Shown piece by piece: positions 7,938 through 16,809 of a stretch of DNA of 48,632 bases (position 1 is the first letter of the stretch; each line of letters starts with the position of its first letter). This DNA is from Bacteroidota bacterium (GTDB taxonomy: Bacteria > Bacteroidota > Bacteroidia > UBA7662), in NCBI GenBank assembly GCA_005799065.1, contig SYHW01000035.1:1-48632 (forward strand). The letters are read 5' to 3'. The notes beneath the pieces are model-generated. The model was not told the DNA's origin. It did not search any database and saw only the letters and a list, made by a program, of their open reading frames with translations. The position numbers and the translations under genes were made by a program.

Positions 7938-8948
7938 ATGAAGTGGGCAAAGATTCTGGAGCAATTTCAGGCTTATTTAAGATTGGAACGTGGATTGTCG
8001 CCGGCCACCTGCAGTGCATATCAATCCGATCTTCAGCAACTGGCCGATTACCTCTCTGAGCAAGCAACCACGGCAGACAGCACATCGATCAATAGTCCTC
8101 AAGCCCACAGCGACCTGCAGGAATCCCAAGGGCCTGCAGGTGATGACCATTCAGTCGCACGGGCGCAACCTGATTTCGTTTCCGTTGATCCACAACAACT
8201 ACAGATAGAAGACATCCGTAGGTTCATCGAACATAAGTCGACGACCGGGTTAGAACGAAGCAGTCAAGCGCGCCTCATTTCCTCTGTGCGTATGTTATTC
8301 CGATACATGAATGAAGAGGGTATTCGTTATGATAATCCAGCCGAATTACTCGAAACCCCCCGATTTGGGCGCAAACTCCCGGTTGTATTGAGCACAGCCG
8401 ATATCAACGACATGATTGCCGCGGTTGATTTGAGCAAAGCTGAAGGGCATCGCGACCAGGCGATCGTGGAGCTGATGTACAGTTGTGGCCTAAGGGTGAG
8501 CGAGTTAACAAGCCTCCATATTAGTGCCCTCCATTTTGAATTGGGATTTATTCGGGTTATCGGAAAAGGAAACAAGGAACGCTTGGTGCCGGTTGGAGCG
8601 CCAGCGGCACGGGCTGTTCGTCTATATCTCGATACCCGACGTCGACAGCTGACCCCAACGAGCGATGCAAGAGATGTCCTTTTCTTGAGCAAAAACGGGC
8701 GGCCGCTCACCCGAATGAAAATCTATCTCTTGATCCGGGATTTGGCCCTTTATGCCGGTGTGCGCAAGAACATTTCTCCGCATAGTTTGCGGCATGCATT
8801 CGCCACCCATTTGGTGGAAGCGGGTGCAGATTTAAGAGCCGTACAAGAAATGCTGGGTCACGAGAGCATCACAACGACCGAGATTTACACCCATCTAAGC
8901 CGCGAATATTTGAGCGAAGTAGTTAGAAAGTTCCATCCCCGATCCTAA
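7938..8948 (+). CDS. xerD: Tyrosine recombinase XerD/XerC family
   Basis: 336 residues from the ATG at 7938 (an ATG at 7917 would add seven residues but lies inside a promoter box). N-terminal SAM-like core-binding domain (QFQAYLRLERGLSPAT…), then the catalytic domain with all active-site residues: R186 in GLRVSELTSL, K210 in GKGNKER, H282 and R285 in HSLRHAFATHL, H308 in LGHES, and Y317 in TEIYTHLS. The housekeeping role is resolution of chromosome dimers at dif with FtsK. Typical XerD is about 298 residues; the extra length is a low-complexity Ser/Gln/Asp/Ala insertion at about 43-83 between the first N-terminal helices. It shows no phage or integron neighbours, so a chromosomal Xer protein is the best reading. 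Confidence 0.9.
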   Translation: MKWAKILEQFQAYLRLERGLSPATCSAYQSDLQQLADYLSEQATTADSTSINSPQAHSDLQESQGPAGDDHSVARAQPDFVSVDPQQLQIEDIRRFIEHKSTTGLERSSQARLISSVRMLFRYMNEEGIRYDNPAELLETPRFGRKLPVVLSTADINDMIAAVDLSKAEGHRDQAIVELMYSCGLRVSELTSLHISALHFELGFIRVIGKGNKERLVPVGAPAARAVRLYLDTRRRQLTPTSDARDVLFLSKNGRPLTRMKIYLLIRDLALYAGVRKNISPHSLRHAFATHLVEAGADLRAVQEMLGHESITTTEIYTHLSREYLSEVVRKFHPRS

Positions 8949-9049
8949 TGAAAAACCCACGATGCACAACCTTCTACACAAGCCATCAGAATGACCTCTA
9001 ACCCTCTACCGCACATAAACGTAAATAGCGATATTCACCATCCCCATAC

Positions 9050-9721
9050 ATGAACACTACTTTAGGGTCGATTCGCACCTTACTTTCTCTCATTAAATTC
9101 GAGCTTCGCTCGGAATGGAGGCAACAAAATGTTTTTGCTGGGATCTTTTTGTATGCGGCAACAGCGGTTTTTGTGGCCTACATGACCTTTCGGATCCTAC
9201 CTGGCCCCACTTGGGTGGCCGTCTATTGGCTCATCATGTTGTTTTCTTCTACGCATGCCATAGGCAGGAGTTTTGGATCATCCAGTGGTGTTCGACTCCT
9301 GTTTGAGCAATCACTTGCTGCTCCTGGCGTCTATCTGGCATCAAAAATCATGTACAACATCTTCTTGCTGGTGCTCATTCACCTACTCACTTGCCTCTGT
9401 ATGTTGGTGTGGGGTGGAAATCCCTTTCAAGATCTTGTACGCTTCAGTTGGGTTGCCGTAGTGGGGCACATTGGTCTTTCGGGAGCACTTACCCTCATTG
9501 CCGCGATCAGCCGGAAGGCAAGCGGGCAAGCCACACTCATGGTGGTGCTTTCCTTTCCCGTGGTGATGCCCTTGATGTTGTTGTTAATCCGATTGAGTAT
9601 GCATGCGCTCGACGGGCTAAACCCGGAGGCCGGACAAACCTATATGGTTCAACTGTTGGCGCTTGATTTACTCATACTATCGACAGCATTTCTGTTGTTT
9701 CCGTACCTTTGGCGAGATTAA
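9050..9721 (+). CDS. ccmB: CcmB family heme exporter membrane protein
   Basis: 223 residues, with six probable membrane segments and a CcmB-like N-terminus (LLSLIKFELRSEWRQQN at 10-26, then hydrophobic FAGIFLYAATAVFVAYMTF). CcmB is the permease of the CcmAB machinery used in cytochrome c maturation, working with CcmC to make heme available to the periplasmic chaperone CcmE. It lies 1 bp before ccmC, so they form one transcript. No ATPase gene (ccmA) adjoins it. The 101-bp gap upstream of it, after xerD, holds nothing I can recognise. Confidence 0.85.
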   Translation: MNTTLGSIRTLLSLIKFELRSEWRQQNVFAGIFLYAATAVFVAYMTFRILPGPTWVAVYWLIMLFSSTHAIGRSFGSSSGVRLLFEQSLAAPGVYLASKIMYNIFLLVLIHLLTCLCMLVWGGNPFQDLVRFSWVAVVGHIGLSGALTLIAAISRKASGQATLMVVLSFPVVMPLMLLLIRLSMHALDGLNPEAGQTYMVQLLALDLLILSTAFLLFPYLWRD

Positions 9722-9722
9722 T

Positions 9723-10400
9723 ATGCCTCGATTACAGCCTTATAAATGGATCACCCTTCTGATGCTTTCCCTCGTAATTCCTATGGGATGGATGGGTGAG
9801 GTGCCCCGCAAAATCATACTCAACGAAAGCATCCGGAACCTTTACTTCCATGTTCCGATGTGGTTCGGCATGATTTTCCTGCTTGCAGCGTCTGCCTGGC
9901 ATAGTTTGGTGTATTTAAGGCATAAAAAATTGCAACACGACGACTGGGCAGATGCTTATTCTGTCGTTGGACTTCTTTTTGGCACGCTTGGTCTCTCCAC
10001 CGGAATGATCTGGGCTCAATTTACTTGGGGTGCATGGTGGAGTGGCGATCCTAAACAGAACGCGTCTGCCATTGCACTGCTGATGTACCTTGCATACAGG
10101 GTATTAAGGAACTCCTTTTCTCAGCCCGAGACCCGCGCGCGTGTTTCGGCGGTCTACAATCTCTTTGCTTTTGCGTGTCTTATTCCCCTTTTATTTATCT
10201 TGCCCAGAATGACTGATTCACTGCACCCAGGCAATGGAGGGAATCCAGGCTTCAATAGCTATGACCTCGACGGACGCATGCGCGTTGTGTTTTACCCTGC
10301 GGTTATTGCCTTTACTCTATTGGGATTTTGGCTGTCTAATGTATACACACGCCTCCGCCGGATCAGTCATTTGCTTCAAGATCGTTATACCCGAAACTGA
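9723..10400 (+). CDS. ccmC: CcmC-like cytochrome c biogenesis protein
   Basis: 225 residues starting at ATG 9723 immediately after the ccmB stop; an in-frame upstream extension overlaps ccmB and is rejected. Several membrane helices, and the tryptophan-rich heme-binding WWD-type segment FTWGAWWSGDPKQNAS (about 102-117) characteristic of CcmC/CcmF/CcsA heme-handling proteins. It binds heme at the outer membrane leaflet and transfers it to CcmE. The last codons (…QDRYTRN) and the stop codon lie in the first copy of a 21-bp triplicate tandem repeat. Confidence 0.9.
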   Translation: MPRLQPYKWITLLMLSLVIPMGWMGEVPRKIILNESIRNLYFHVPMWFGMIFLLAASAWHSLVYLRHKKLQHDDWADAYSVVGLLFGTLGLSTGMIWAQFTWGAWWSGDPKQNASAIALLMYLAYRVLRNSFSQPETRARVSAVYNLFAFACLIPLLFILPRMTDSLHPGNGGNPGFNSYDLDGRMRVVFYPAVIAFTLLGFWLSNVYTRLRRISHLLQDRYTRN

Positions 10401-10446
10401 GATCGTTATACCCGAAACTGAGATCGTTATACCCGAAACTGAGATC
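10379..10446. repeat. Tandem triplication, 21-bp unit, across the ccmC stop codon
   Basis: Three identical copies (10379-10399, 10400-10420, 10421-10441) containing gatcgttatacccgaaact. The array is bounded by the 5-bp microhomology agatc at both ends (10379-10383 and 10442-10446). The first copy encodes the end of CcmC; the ccmC stop spans the junction with the second. Confidence 0.95.
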
Positions 10447-10450
10447 CTAC

Positions 10451-10645
10451 ATGTCCACCATACTCCTTCAAAATGCACAGGCATCAGTCGAAATGGCTGA
10501 TTTGATGCGCAGCAACGGCAAAATTTATGTATTACTCGCCGTAGTACTCCTTATATTCGCAGGAATTGTCTTTTTCTTGATGTTTTTGGAGCATAGATTG
10601 TCGAAACTTGAACAAGAAGTGGAGGATGATTCATCCCAAAACTGA
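10451..10645 (+). CDS. CcmD-like small membrane protein
   Basis: 64 residues: a short polar N-terminus (AQASVEMADLMRSNGKIYV), one membrane helix (LLAVVLLIFAGIVFFLMFL, about 28-46) and a charged C-terminal tail (EHRLSKLEQEVEDDSSQN). This is the plan of CcmD, which in cytochrome c maturation stabilises the CcmABC complex and aids release of heme-loaded CcmE. The call rests mostly on position, directly after ccmB-ccmC, and on the topology. The 50-bp gap to ccmC is filled by the triplicated repeat. Confidence 0.75.
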   Translation: MSTILLQNAQASVEMADLMRSNGKIYVLLAVVLLIFAGIVFFLMFLEHRLSKLEQEVEDDSSQN

Positions 10646-10698
10646 GTAACCTTTAAGGAGCACATAACCAAAACTCTAAACATACAAAACCAATTAAT

Positions 10699-12126
10699 AT
10701 GGGCAACACCACCGACTCTCATAAACACAGTTTTTTTGCTGACGTATCCGCTTATTTCGACAAGGCCGCTGCATTTGTTGCAGCCCCTTCAGGGGTTTTG
10801 GATCAGGTGAAGTACTGCAACAGCATATACAGCATGCGGTTTCCTGTTCGTGTAGGCGATTCGCTAGAAGTGGTAGAAGCCTATAGAGTAGAACATTCGC
10901 ATCACCGAATGCCCACCAAAGGGGGAATCCGATATGCCCTCTCCGTCAACCAAGATGAAGTCATGGCGCTTGCGGCCCTTATGACCTATAAATGTGCCAT
11001 CGTTGATGTGCCCTTCGGCGGGGCTAAGGGAGGTATCAAAATCGATCCGCGTAAATACACCGTCGAACAGTTAGAACGCATCACCCGCCGATACACGACC
11101 GAGCTCATCAAGAAGAACTTTATCGGTCCGGGTACAGACGTTCCAGCCCCCGATTACGGCACTGGCGAGCGTGAAATGAGTTGGATCATGGATACCTACA
11201 CGACTTTTTTCCCGAATCAAACCGACGGGATTGCATGCGTAACAGGGAAACCCGTTACCCAGGGAGGAATTTCAGGTCGTCGCGAAGCCACGGGCTTGGG
11301 TGTTTATTTTGGGGTACGTGAAGCCTGCAGTTTCGAGGATGACATGCAATCGCTCGGTTTAAGCACCGGCTTGGCAGGCAAAACGGTGGTCATTCAGGGT
11401 TTAGGCAATGTGGGTTACCACGCGGCTAAGTATTTTCATGAAGGTGGATGTAAGATCATTGCCTTGGCCGAGTATGAGGGTGCCATTCATCATCCCGATG
11501 GCCTTGATTACTTGGCTGTAGTGGAGCACCGAAAGGCCACAGGCAGCATACTCAACTTTCCGGGGGCCACCAATTTAAGCCATACAACCGATGCGCTCGA
11601 ATTGGCCTGCGATATCCTCATTCCCGCTGCATTGGAAAATCAAATCCATGAGGGCAACGCAGCACGAATAAAGGCTAAAATCATAGGCGAGGCCGCCAAT
11701 GGCCCCATTACTGCCGAGGCGGAATCGATTCTCAATGCCAAAGGAATAATGGTATTGCCCGACATTTACCTCAATGCAGGTGGGGTTACTGTTTCCTATT
11801 TCGAGTGGTTGAAAAATCTTTCACATGTTCGGTTTGGTCGCCTCGGAAAACGCTTCGATGAAAATTTGAACAAGCAAATCATTGCAGCGGTGGAAGATTT
11901 AACCGGACGAAATCTTGATGAAACGCAAAAGCGGCTGATTGGCCGGGGTGCGGATGAAGTCGATTTTGTTTACTCGGGTTTGGAGGAAACAATGATCGAG
12001 GCATATAGGCAACTTCGAGACGCCCGCAAGGAAAATCCATCAATCCCAGACTACCGCACAGCGGCATTTGTAGTCGCTATTCGTAAAATTGCCCGGTCCT
12101 ACGAGTCGCTAGGGGTTTTCCCATGA
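10699..12126 (+). CDS. Glu/Leu/Phe/Val dehydrogenase (probably glutamate dehydrogenase)
   Basis: 475 residues. Substrate-domain motifs: [10 protein letters not shown] (71-80) and [16 protein letters not shown] (102-117), with the lysines that bind and activate the amino acid (K74, K98, K110), and [18 protein letters not shown] (143-160). Rossmann dinucleotide-binding loop VIQGLGNVG (231-239). It reversibly deaminates L-glutamate to 2-oxoglutarate and ammonia with NAD or NADP. The cofactor preference cannot be decided by eye. Neighbouring genes degrade tyrosine on the opposite strand, and ornithine aminotransferase (which makes glutamate) lies about 11 kb away, consistent with amino-acid catabolism. 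No strong ribosome-binding site; the leader is A/C rich. Confidence 0.9.
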   Translation: MGNTTDSHKHSFFADVSAYFDKAAAFVAAPSGVLDQVKYCNSIYSMRFPVRVGDSLEVVEAYRVEHSHHRMPTKGGIRYALSVNQDEVMALAALMTYKCAIVDVPFGGAKGGIKIDPRKYTVEQLERITRRYTTELIKKNFIGPGTDVPAPDYGTGEREMSWIMDTYTTFFPNQTDGIACVTGKPVTQGGISGRREATGLGVYFGVREACSFEDDMQSLGLSTGLAGKTVVIQGLGNVGYHAAKYFHEGGCKIIALAEYEGAIHHPDGLDYLAVVEHRKATGSILNFPGATNLSHTTDALELACDILIPAALENQIHEGNAARIKAKIIGEAANGPITAEAESILNAKGIMVLPDIYLNAGGVTVSYFEWLKNLSHVRFGRLGKRFDENLNKQIIAAVEDLTGRNLDETQKRLIGRGADEVDFVYSGLEETMIEAYRQLRDARKENPSIPDYRTAAFVVAIRKIARSYESLGVFP

Positions 12127-12169
12127 CACAGCCATACGCATTTCAGCCTTTCCTATTAGAAAGTTTTGT

Positions 12170-13294
12170 CTACAAATTACCTCGACGGTCTTGTTCGCGT
12201 TCAATGGCTTCAAAAAGTGCCTTGAAATTTCCTTTGCCAAATGAACGTGCACCTTTTCTTTGAATGATCTCAAAAAATAGGGTAGGCCTATCTTCTACAG
12301 GCTTAGTAAAAATTTGAAGCAGATAGCCCTCTTCATCGCGATCTACTAAAATATTGAGCGCGCGTAAATCTGGAAGATCTTCGTCGATATGACCCACGCG
12401 GTCTAATAGATCTTCGTAATACGTATCGGGCACTTGCAAAAACTCAACGCCTCTCCGGCGCAATTCAGCTACCGTGTTTAGAATATTGTCGGTTGCGACG
12501 GCAATGTGCTGAACACCCGCCCCTTGATAGTACTCCACATATTCTTCAATCTGCGATTTCTTTTTCCCGCGGGCAGGCTCATTGATGGGAAATTTCACGA
12601 ACCCATTGCCGTTCGAAACCACCTTCGACATAAGGGCTGTATAATCAGTCGAAATGTCCTGGTCGTCGAAGGTGATGAGCAATTTAAAACCCATTACCTC
12701 TTCGTAGAACTGAACCCATTGGTTCATCTCACCCCAACCTACATTACCCACGCAATGATCCACATAGCGCAGTCCTACGTCCCCATGGGCTATGTGCCAT
12801 GATGGCTTTGAAAACCCGGGCATAAACAATCCAGAATAATTCTTGCGTTCTACAAAGGTGTGCAGGGTATCTCCATAGGTGTGTATACTGGCCGTCACAA
12901 CTTCTCCGAATTCATCTTCAAACCGCTGCGGCGGAGTATGTGGTTTAGCGCCCCTGGCAACAGTGGCCTCAAAGGCCGCACGTGCATCATCTACCCATAA
13001 AGCAAGAACCTTCACGCCATCACCATGAATCCGTACGTGCTCACTGATGGGCGAGTCGGGCACAAGGGAGGTCGTCAGCACCAGGCGAATCTTGTCTTGT
13101 TGAAGCAAATAAGAAGCGCGGTCTCTGCAACCCGTTTCCGGGCCAGCGTAGGCGATTAATGCGAAGCCAAATGCTGCCTGGTAGTAGTAGGCCGATTGCT
13201 TGGCGTTGCCTACATAAAATTCGATGTGGTCTGTGCCCAAAAGGGGCAAAAAATCAGTTTCTACGGCGTTTTGTGTTAAGGTTTCGGTATGCAT
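12170..13294 (-). CDS. hppD: 4-hydroxyphenylpyruvate dioxygenase
   Basis: 374 residues, two vicinal-oxygen-chelate domains. The iron ligands are visible: H180 in [11 protein letters not shown]263 in [11 protein letters not shown], and E342 in [27 protein letters not shown], the last being the strongly conserved C-terminal signature. The enzyme converts 4-hydroxyphenylpyruvate to homogentisate, the second step of tyrosine degradation. It follows hmgA by 24 bp on the same strand, so the two consecutive pathway enzymes form an operon (hmgA first). No aminotransferase or fumarylacetoacetase gene is in view. Confidence 0.97.
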   Translation of the reverse strand: MHTETLTQNAVETDFLPLLGTDHIEFYVGNAKQSAYYYQAAFGFALIAYAGPETGCRDRASYLLQQDKIRLVLTTSLVPDSPISEHVRIHGDGVKVLALWVDDARAAFEATVARGAKPHTPPQRFEDEFGEVVTASIHTYGDTLHTFVERKNYSGLFMPGFSKPSWHIAHGDVGLRYVDHCVGNVGWGEMNQWVQFYEEVMGFKLLITFDDQDISTDYTALMSKVVSNGNGFVKFPINEPARGKKKSQIEEYVEYYQGAGVQHIAVATDNILNTVAELRRRGVEFLQVPDTYYEDLLDRVGHIDEDLPDLRALNILVDRDEEGYLLQIFTKPVEDRPTLFFEIIQRKGARSFGKGNFKALFEAIEREQDRRGNL

Positions 13295-13318
13295 AGTTTG
13301 AAGTAGATTCGGTTAAGA

Positions 13319-14488
13319 TTATTCGTACTGATTTTCCATCCAAGAGCGGAAGTAGCGCCCATCATCGATCGACAAAGCAGCATCCGTGAGGCCCAGCGGA
13401 CGAAATGTATCGACCATGACCGCATACTCGGCGGTATCTTTTTTGCCAATGCTGCGTTCATACGCGCCAGGATGCGGCCCATGTGGAATACCTCCAGGGT
13501 GAAGGGTGATTTGACCAGGGGCAATGTCGTTGCGGCTCATAAAATCGCCATCGACATAATAAAGAATTTCTTCGCTGTCGATGTTGCTGTGGTTGTAGGG
13601 AGCCGGTATCGACAGTGGGTGGTAGTCGTAGAGCCGGGGCACAAAACTACACACCACGAACGCCTTGTTTTCAAACATTTGATGGACCGGAGGTGGCTGG
13701 TGGATGCGTCCGGTGATGGGTTCGAAATCATAAATCGAGATGCCATAGGGAAAGTTATATCCATCCCAACCGACAACATCAAAGGGATGAGCGGCATAAA
13801 CGACCTCATGCATCATTCCCTGTTTTCGAATTTTGATGCGAAAATCACCTATTTCATCGTGCGTTTCCAACTCAACCGGGAGTTTGTAATCGCGCTCACA
13901 ATAGGGTGAGTGTTCCAACAATTGACCAAAGTGATTTCTGTACCGTTTGGGCGTGTACAGTGGCGAAGAAGCCTCGATATACAGCAGGCGGTTTTCGCCC
14001 TCCTTGAATTCAAATTGATGAATCATGCCGCGCGGGATGAGCAGGTAATCGCCCGAAACAAAGGGTATGTTGCCCAGTTGGGTACGCAATGTACCAGAGC
14101 CCCGATGCACAAACACCAGCTCGTCGGCATCCGCATTTTTGTAGAAGTAGTCGGTCATCGAACCCTTGGGGGCAGCAAGGCCAAGAACCAAATCGTTGTT
14201 GGCCATCAAGGGGGTACGCGAATCCAGATAATCGTCTGTAAAGGGCACATCGAAACCCATGAGCCGCCTCGGTGTAATATTGTGCGGGCACGACAGAACA
14301 GGGCGCACGTCTATGGGTTGATCCACCGAACGAATAATTGTGGGACGGTGGATGTGGTAGAGTAGGCTCGACATCCCATCAAAGCCAATGGTACCAAAAA
14401 GTTGTTCGTAATAAAGGCCCCCATCCGACTTCCGAAATTGCGTATGACGCTTGGGTGGTATGGAACCTAGTTTGTGGTATATGGGCAT
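13319..14488 (-). CDS. hmgA: Homogentisate 1,2-dioxygenase
   Basis: 389 residues of cupin-type homogentisate dioxygenase. It starts MPIYHKLGSIPPKRHTQFRK, characteristic of the shorter Bacteroidota form. Later blocks include HRGSGTLRTQLGNIPFVSGDYLLIPRGMIHQFEF, VVGWDGYNFPYGISIYDFEP, and the metal-site block LHPGGIPHGPHPGAYERSIG near 330-350. It opens the ring of homogentisate to maleylacetoacetate, using Fe(II) and O2. First gene of the hmgA-hppD pair; an exact -7 promoter box lies 14 nt upstream. Confidence 0.95.
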   Translation of the reverse strand: MPIYHKLGSIPPKRHTQFRKSDGGLYYEQLFGTIGFDGMSSLLYHIHRPTIIRSVDQPIDVRPVLSCPHNITPRRLMGFDVPFTDDYLDSRTPLMANNDLVLGLAAPKGSMTDYFYKNADADELVFVHRGSGTLRTQLGNIPFVSGDYLLIPRGMIHQFEFKEGENRLLYIEASSPLYTPKRYRNHFGQLLEHSPYCERDYKLPVELETHDEIGDFRIKIRKQGMMHEVVYAAHPFDVVGWDGYNFPYGISIYDFEPITGRIHQPPPVHQMFENKAFVVCSFVPRLYDYHPLSIPAPYNHSNIDSEEILYYVDGDFMSRNDIAPGQITLHPGGIPHGPHPGAYERSIGKKDTAEYAVMVDTFRPLGLTDAALSIDDGRYFRSWMENQYE

Positions 14489-14502
14489 AAAAAATATTCG
14501 TA

Positions 14503-14510
14503 CAAATATA
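14503..14510 (-). promoter_or_regulatory. -7 box (TATATTTG) before hmgA
   Basis: Exact TAnnTTTG on the minus strand, 14 nt before the hmgA ATG, predicting a leader of about 10 nt. No TTG at the -33 spacing. Confidence 0.45.
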
Positions 14511-14530
14511 TCCGAAATTATTTCATCATC

Positions 14531-15673
14531 CTAATCTATCCAATCGGCGATGAACACATTCGTGGCCCTGGTTCCATCATTCAAACGATTCGATGAAAAT
14601 ACAATCTTTTTACCGTCCGGGGAAAACATCGGGAAGGCATCGAAAGTTGGGTCAAATGAGATCTGTTTCAGGTTTTCGCCGTTTAGGTCAACCATAAATA
14701 GGTTAAATTGATAACCCCGTTGACTGTGGTGGTTCGATGAAAATATGATTTTTTGTCCGGAGGGATGAAAGAAAGGAGCCCAATTGGCCTTGCCCAGACG
14801 GGTAACCTGGCGCAATTTGCGTCCATTCGTACGGCAGATAAAAATCTCCATTTGGGTGGGTGCCACCAGACCTTGAGAAAGCAAGTCTTTGTAATTCTTC
14901 AGCTCTTCATCTGTTTTTGGACGTGATGCCCTAAAAACGAGCCATTTGCTGTCGGGTGAAAAAAAAGCACCTCCATCATAGCCGGGCAAGTGTGTAACTT
15001 GTTTGGTCCGACCATTTTTCAGGTTCATTACATATAAATCGAGGTCGCCATTACGGATGCTCGTGAACACCATTTTCTTGCCATCGGGTGAGATCGTGCC
15101 TTCCGCGTCATATCCCGGCGAATCGGTGAGTCTACGAATCAATTGGCCCTGGTTAGAGGCAACAAATATATCATAGCCCGTATCGATGGGCCAAAGGTAT
15201 TTGCCGTCCTCGCGTGGTTTTGGTGGTTTGGGGCATTTTTCGCCGGCCAAGTGGGTCGATGCATACAGAAAAGTGGTATCGCCCGGCATAAAATAAGCAC
15301 AGGTGGTTCGGCCTAAGCCTGTACTGACCATGCGCGGGCGAACGCCCTGTCTTAGAACATCGAACATGAAGATCTGGTCGCACTCCACCTTCCAATCACG
15401 GAAATTGGACTGGAACACCAGACGTTTGCTGTCGAAACTCCAGTAGGCTTCTGCATTATCGCCACCAAAGGTGAGTTGCATTAGATTCCGAAAGTGCTTT
15501 TCGCCTTCTAATTGAGGATCTCTGCCTTCTTTGGATAGGTCTAATGGTTGCATGATGGGGTCTTGGGCATGCACTTGAGCAAACCAACCAACGGCCCAAT
15601 AGGCAAAAAGAAAAAAACGAAGCGAGTAAATAAGAGTGAATTTCAATGGATCAAGGCGTTCGATTTTTTGCAT
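14531..15673 (-). CDS. Exported TolB-like PD40 beta-propeller protein
   Basis: 380 residues from the ATG at 15673, which gives a signal peptide (FTLIYSLRFFLFAYWAVGWFAQVHA); the in-frame extension to 15940 runs through the divergent gene and is rejected. At least four WD40-like PD40 blades are visible by their SPDGKKIVFSS signatures: EGTISPDGKKMVFTSIRNGDLDLYVMN, GGAFFSPDSKWLVFRASR, APFFHPSGQKIIFSSNHH, and DAFPMFSPDGKKIVFSSNR near the C-terminus. The fold is as in TolB, but there is no TolB N-terminal domain and no tol-pal genes adjoin. Function unknown; a periplasmic binding or scaffold role is an inference. Divergent from the TPR lipoprotein. Confidence 0.85.
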   Translation of the reverse strand: MQKIERLDPLKFTLIYSLRFFLFAYWAVGWFAQVHAQDPIMQPLDLSKEGRDPQLEGEKHFRNLMQLTFGGDNAEAYWSFDSKRLVFQSNFRDWKVECDQIFMFDVLRQGVRPRMVSTGLGRTTCAYFMPGDTTFLYASTHLAGEKCPKPPKPREDGKYLWPIDTGYDIFVASNQGQLIRRLTDSPGYDAEGTISPDGKKMVFTSIRNGDLDLYVMNLKNGRTKQVTHLPGYDGGAFFSPDSKWLVFRASRPKTDEELKNYKDLLSQGLVAPTQMEIFICRTNGRKLRQVTRLGKANWAPFFHPSGQKIIFSSNHHSQRGYQFNLFMVDLNGENLKQISFDPTFDAFPMFSPDGKKIVFSSNRLNDGTRATNVFIADWID

Positions 15674-15681
15674 AATTGACC

Positions 15682-15705
15682 TATTTTTGTCGGCCTGCAA
15701 AAATA
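15682..15705. promoter_or_regulatory. Back-to-back divergent -7 boxes
   Basis: TATTTTTG at 15682-15689 on the plus strand faces the TPR lipoprotein. TATTTTTG on the minus strand (15698-15705) lies 24 nt before the PD40 gene ATG at 15673. Both fit TAnnTTTG exactly; neither has an obvious TTG at -33. Confidence 0.4.
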
Positions 15706-15746
15706 CCGCAACCCCTTTGGAAAAAGCGCCTCTTTGTGTAAAATCT

Positions 15747-16790
15747 ATGCCCCCAACAAGAAAAATTAAAGCTTCTTTTGTGTGTGCATTGTACGTTTGT
15801 CTCGTGCTTTGGTTTTCGTTGCAACTCACTGCATGCAAAGAACCGGCAAGCACCACAGAATCAGAAGTAATAACCGAAGCTCCGGCATTAGATCCCGAAT
15901 TATCCGAACTTAACCGTCGTGTACGTTCCGAACCCCGCAACCCCGAGCACTATCATGCCCGTGCACGCTACTACCTGCGCAAAGCGCAATATGAACCAGC
16001 AATGGTCGACCTTCGGTCTCTTTTTTCACTCGATACAGGTCGGGCCGACTACTTTCTGACCGCAGCAGAAGTATACATAAAGTTGGGTGCGATTTCTCAG
16101 GCCGATGATGCCTTGGCTGTGGCCACCCGTAAAAATCCAAAGTTGGCCGATGCTCATGTGAAGCGGGGAGAATTGGCCTTTATGAACAAAAAATACAATT
16201 CCGCCATATTCTACCTGAACGAAGGATTAAAGGCAGATATACACCACGCTGAGGGTTATTTTTGGAAAGGGATGGTGCATCTAGAACAAGGCAAGCGCGA
16301 ACAGGCTGAATCTGCGTTCCTGACTTGCATAGAGCAACAACCAGAACATACTGAGGCCATGATGCAACTCGGACTCATGCATCAATACGACAACAGTGCA
16401 ATGGCTTACCGCTATTTCACCAATGTGATTCGGATCGATTCTAATTATTTAGAGGCATTGTACGCTCGGGGCACCCTGCTACAAGACCAGGGATATCCAG
16501 ATAGTGCGCGGCACGATTATCAACAAATACTCAACCGGAATCCGGCGCATCCCGATGCCCTATTCAATTTGGGATACACTTTTTTAATCGAGGGTAAGTA
16601 CATAGAATCTATTCGTTGGTTCGACCGACTCATCGCGGCTGATCCGGCCCATTACCGGGCGCTTCAAAATAGGGGATTGGCCTATGAACAGAGCGGGCAA
16701 AAAGACAAGGCTTTGGCAGACTTCAAGCAGGTTTTGAAGATTCAGCCAGGCTACGACAAAGCCCTGGAGGCCATCAACAGAATCAAATAA
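15747..16790 (+). CDS. TPR-repeat lipoprotein
   Basis: 347 residues from ATG 15747, which places a lipobox at LQLTAC with C30 as the lipidated residue; a longer frame from 15636 lacks this logic. After a short linker there are about eight tetratricopeptide repeats, recognisable by [86 protein letters not shown] and [19 protein letters not shown]. Such proteins scaffold protein complexes at the membrane; the partner is unknown. thrS begins 20 bp after its stop. Confidence 0.88.
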   Translation: MPPTRKIKASFVCALYVCLVLWFSLQLTACKEPASTTESEVITEAPALDPELSELNRRVRSEPRNPEHYHARARYYLRKAQYEPAMVDLRSLFSLDTGRADYFLTAAEVYIKLGAISQADDALAVATRKNPKLADAHVKRGELAFMNKKYNSAIFYLNEGLKADIHHAEGYFWKGMVHLEQGKREQAESAFLTCIEQQPEHTEAMMQLGLMHQYDNSAMAYRYFTNVIRIDSNYLEALYARGTLLQDQGYPDSARHDYQQILNRNPAHPDALFNLGYTFLIEGKYIESIRWFDRLIAADPAHYRALQNRGLAYEQSGQKDKALADFKQVLKIQPGYDKALEAINRIK

Positions 16791-16809
16791 CGCATTAAGT
16801 CAATTAAAA

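Noticed and set aside
10379-10446. Triplicate repeat considered as a CRISPR array or protein-binding iteron
   Set aside because: Units are directly adjacent with no spacers, only three copies, non-palindromic, and explained by duplication between agatc microhomologies at the ccmC end.
13472-14365. Two long plus-strand open frames (145 and 151 codons) opposite hmgA
   Set aside because: The minus strand encodes a complete homogentisate dioxygenase with family motifs throughout; the antisense frames have no motifs.
15636-15940. Long N-terminal extensions of both divergent genes (PD40 and TPR) that overlap each other
   Set aside because: Starts at 15673 and 15747 give a proper signal peptide and lipobox, and leave a 73-bp gap with two promoter boxes; the extensions do not.
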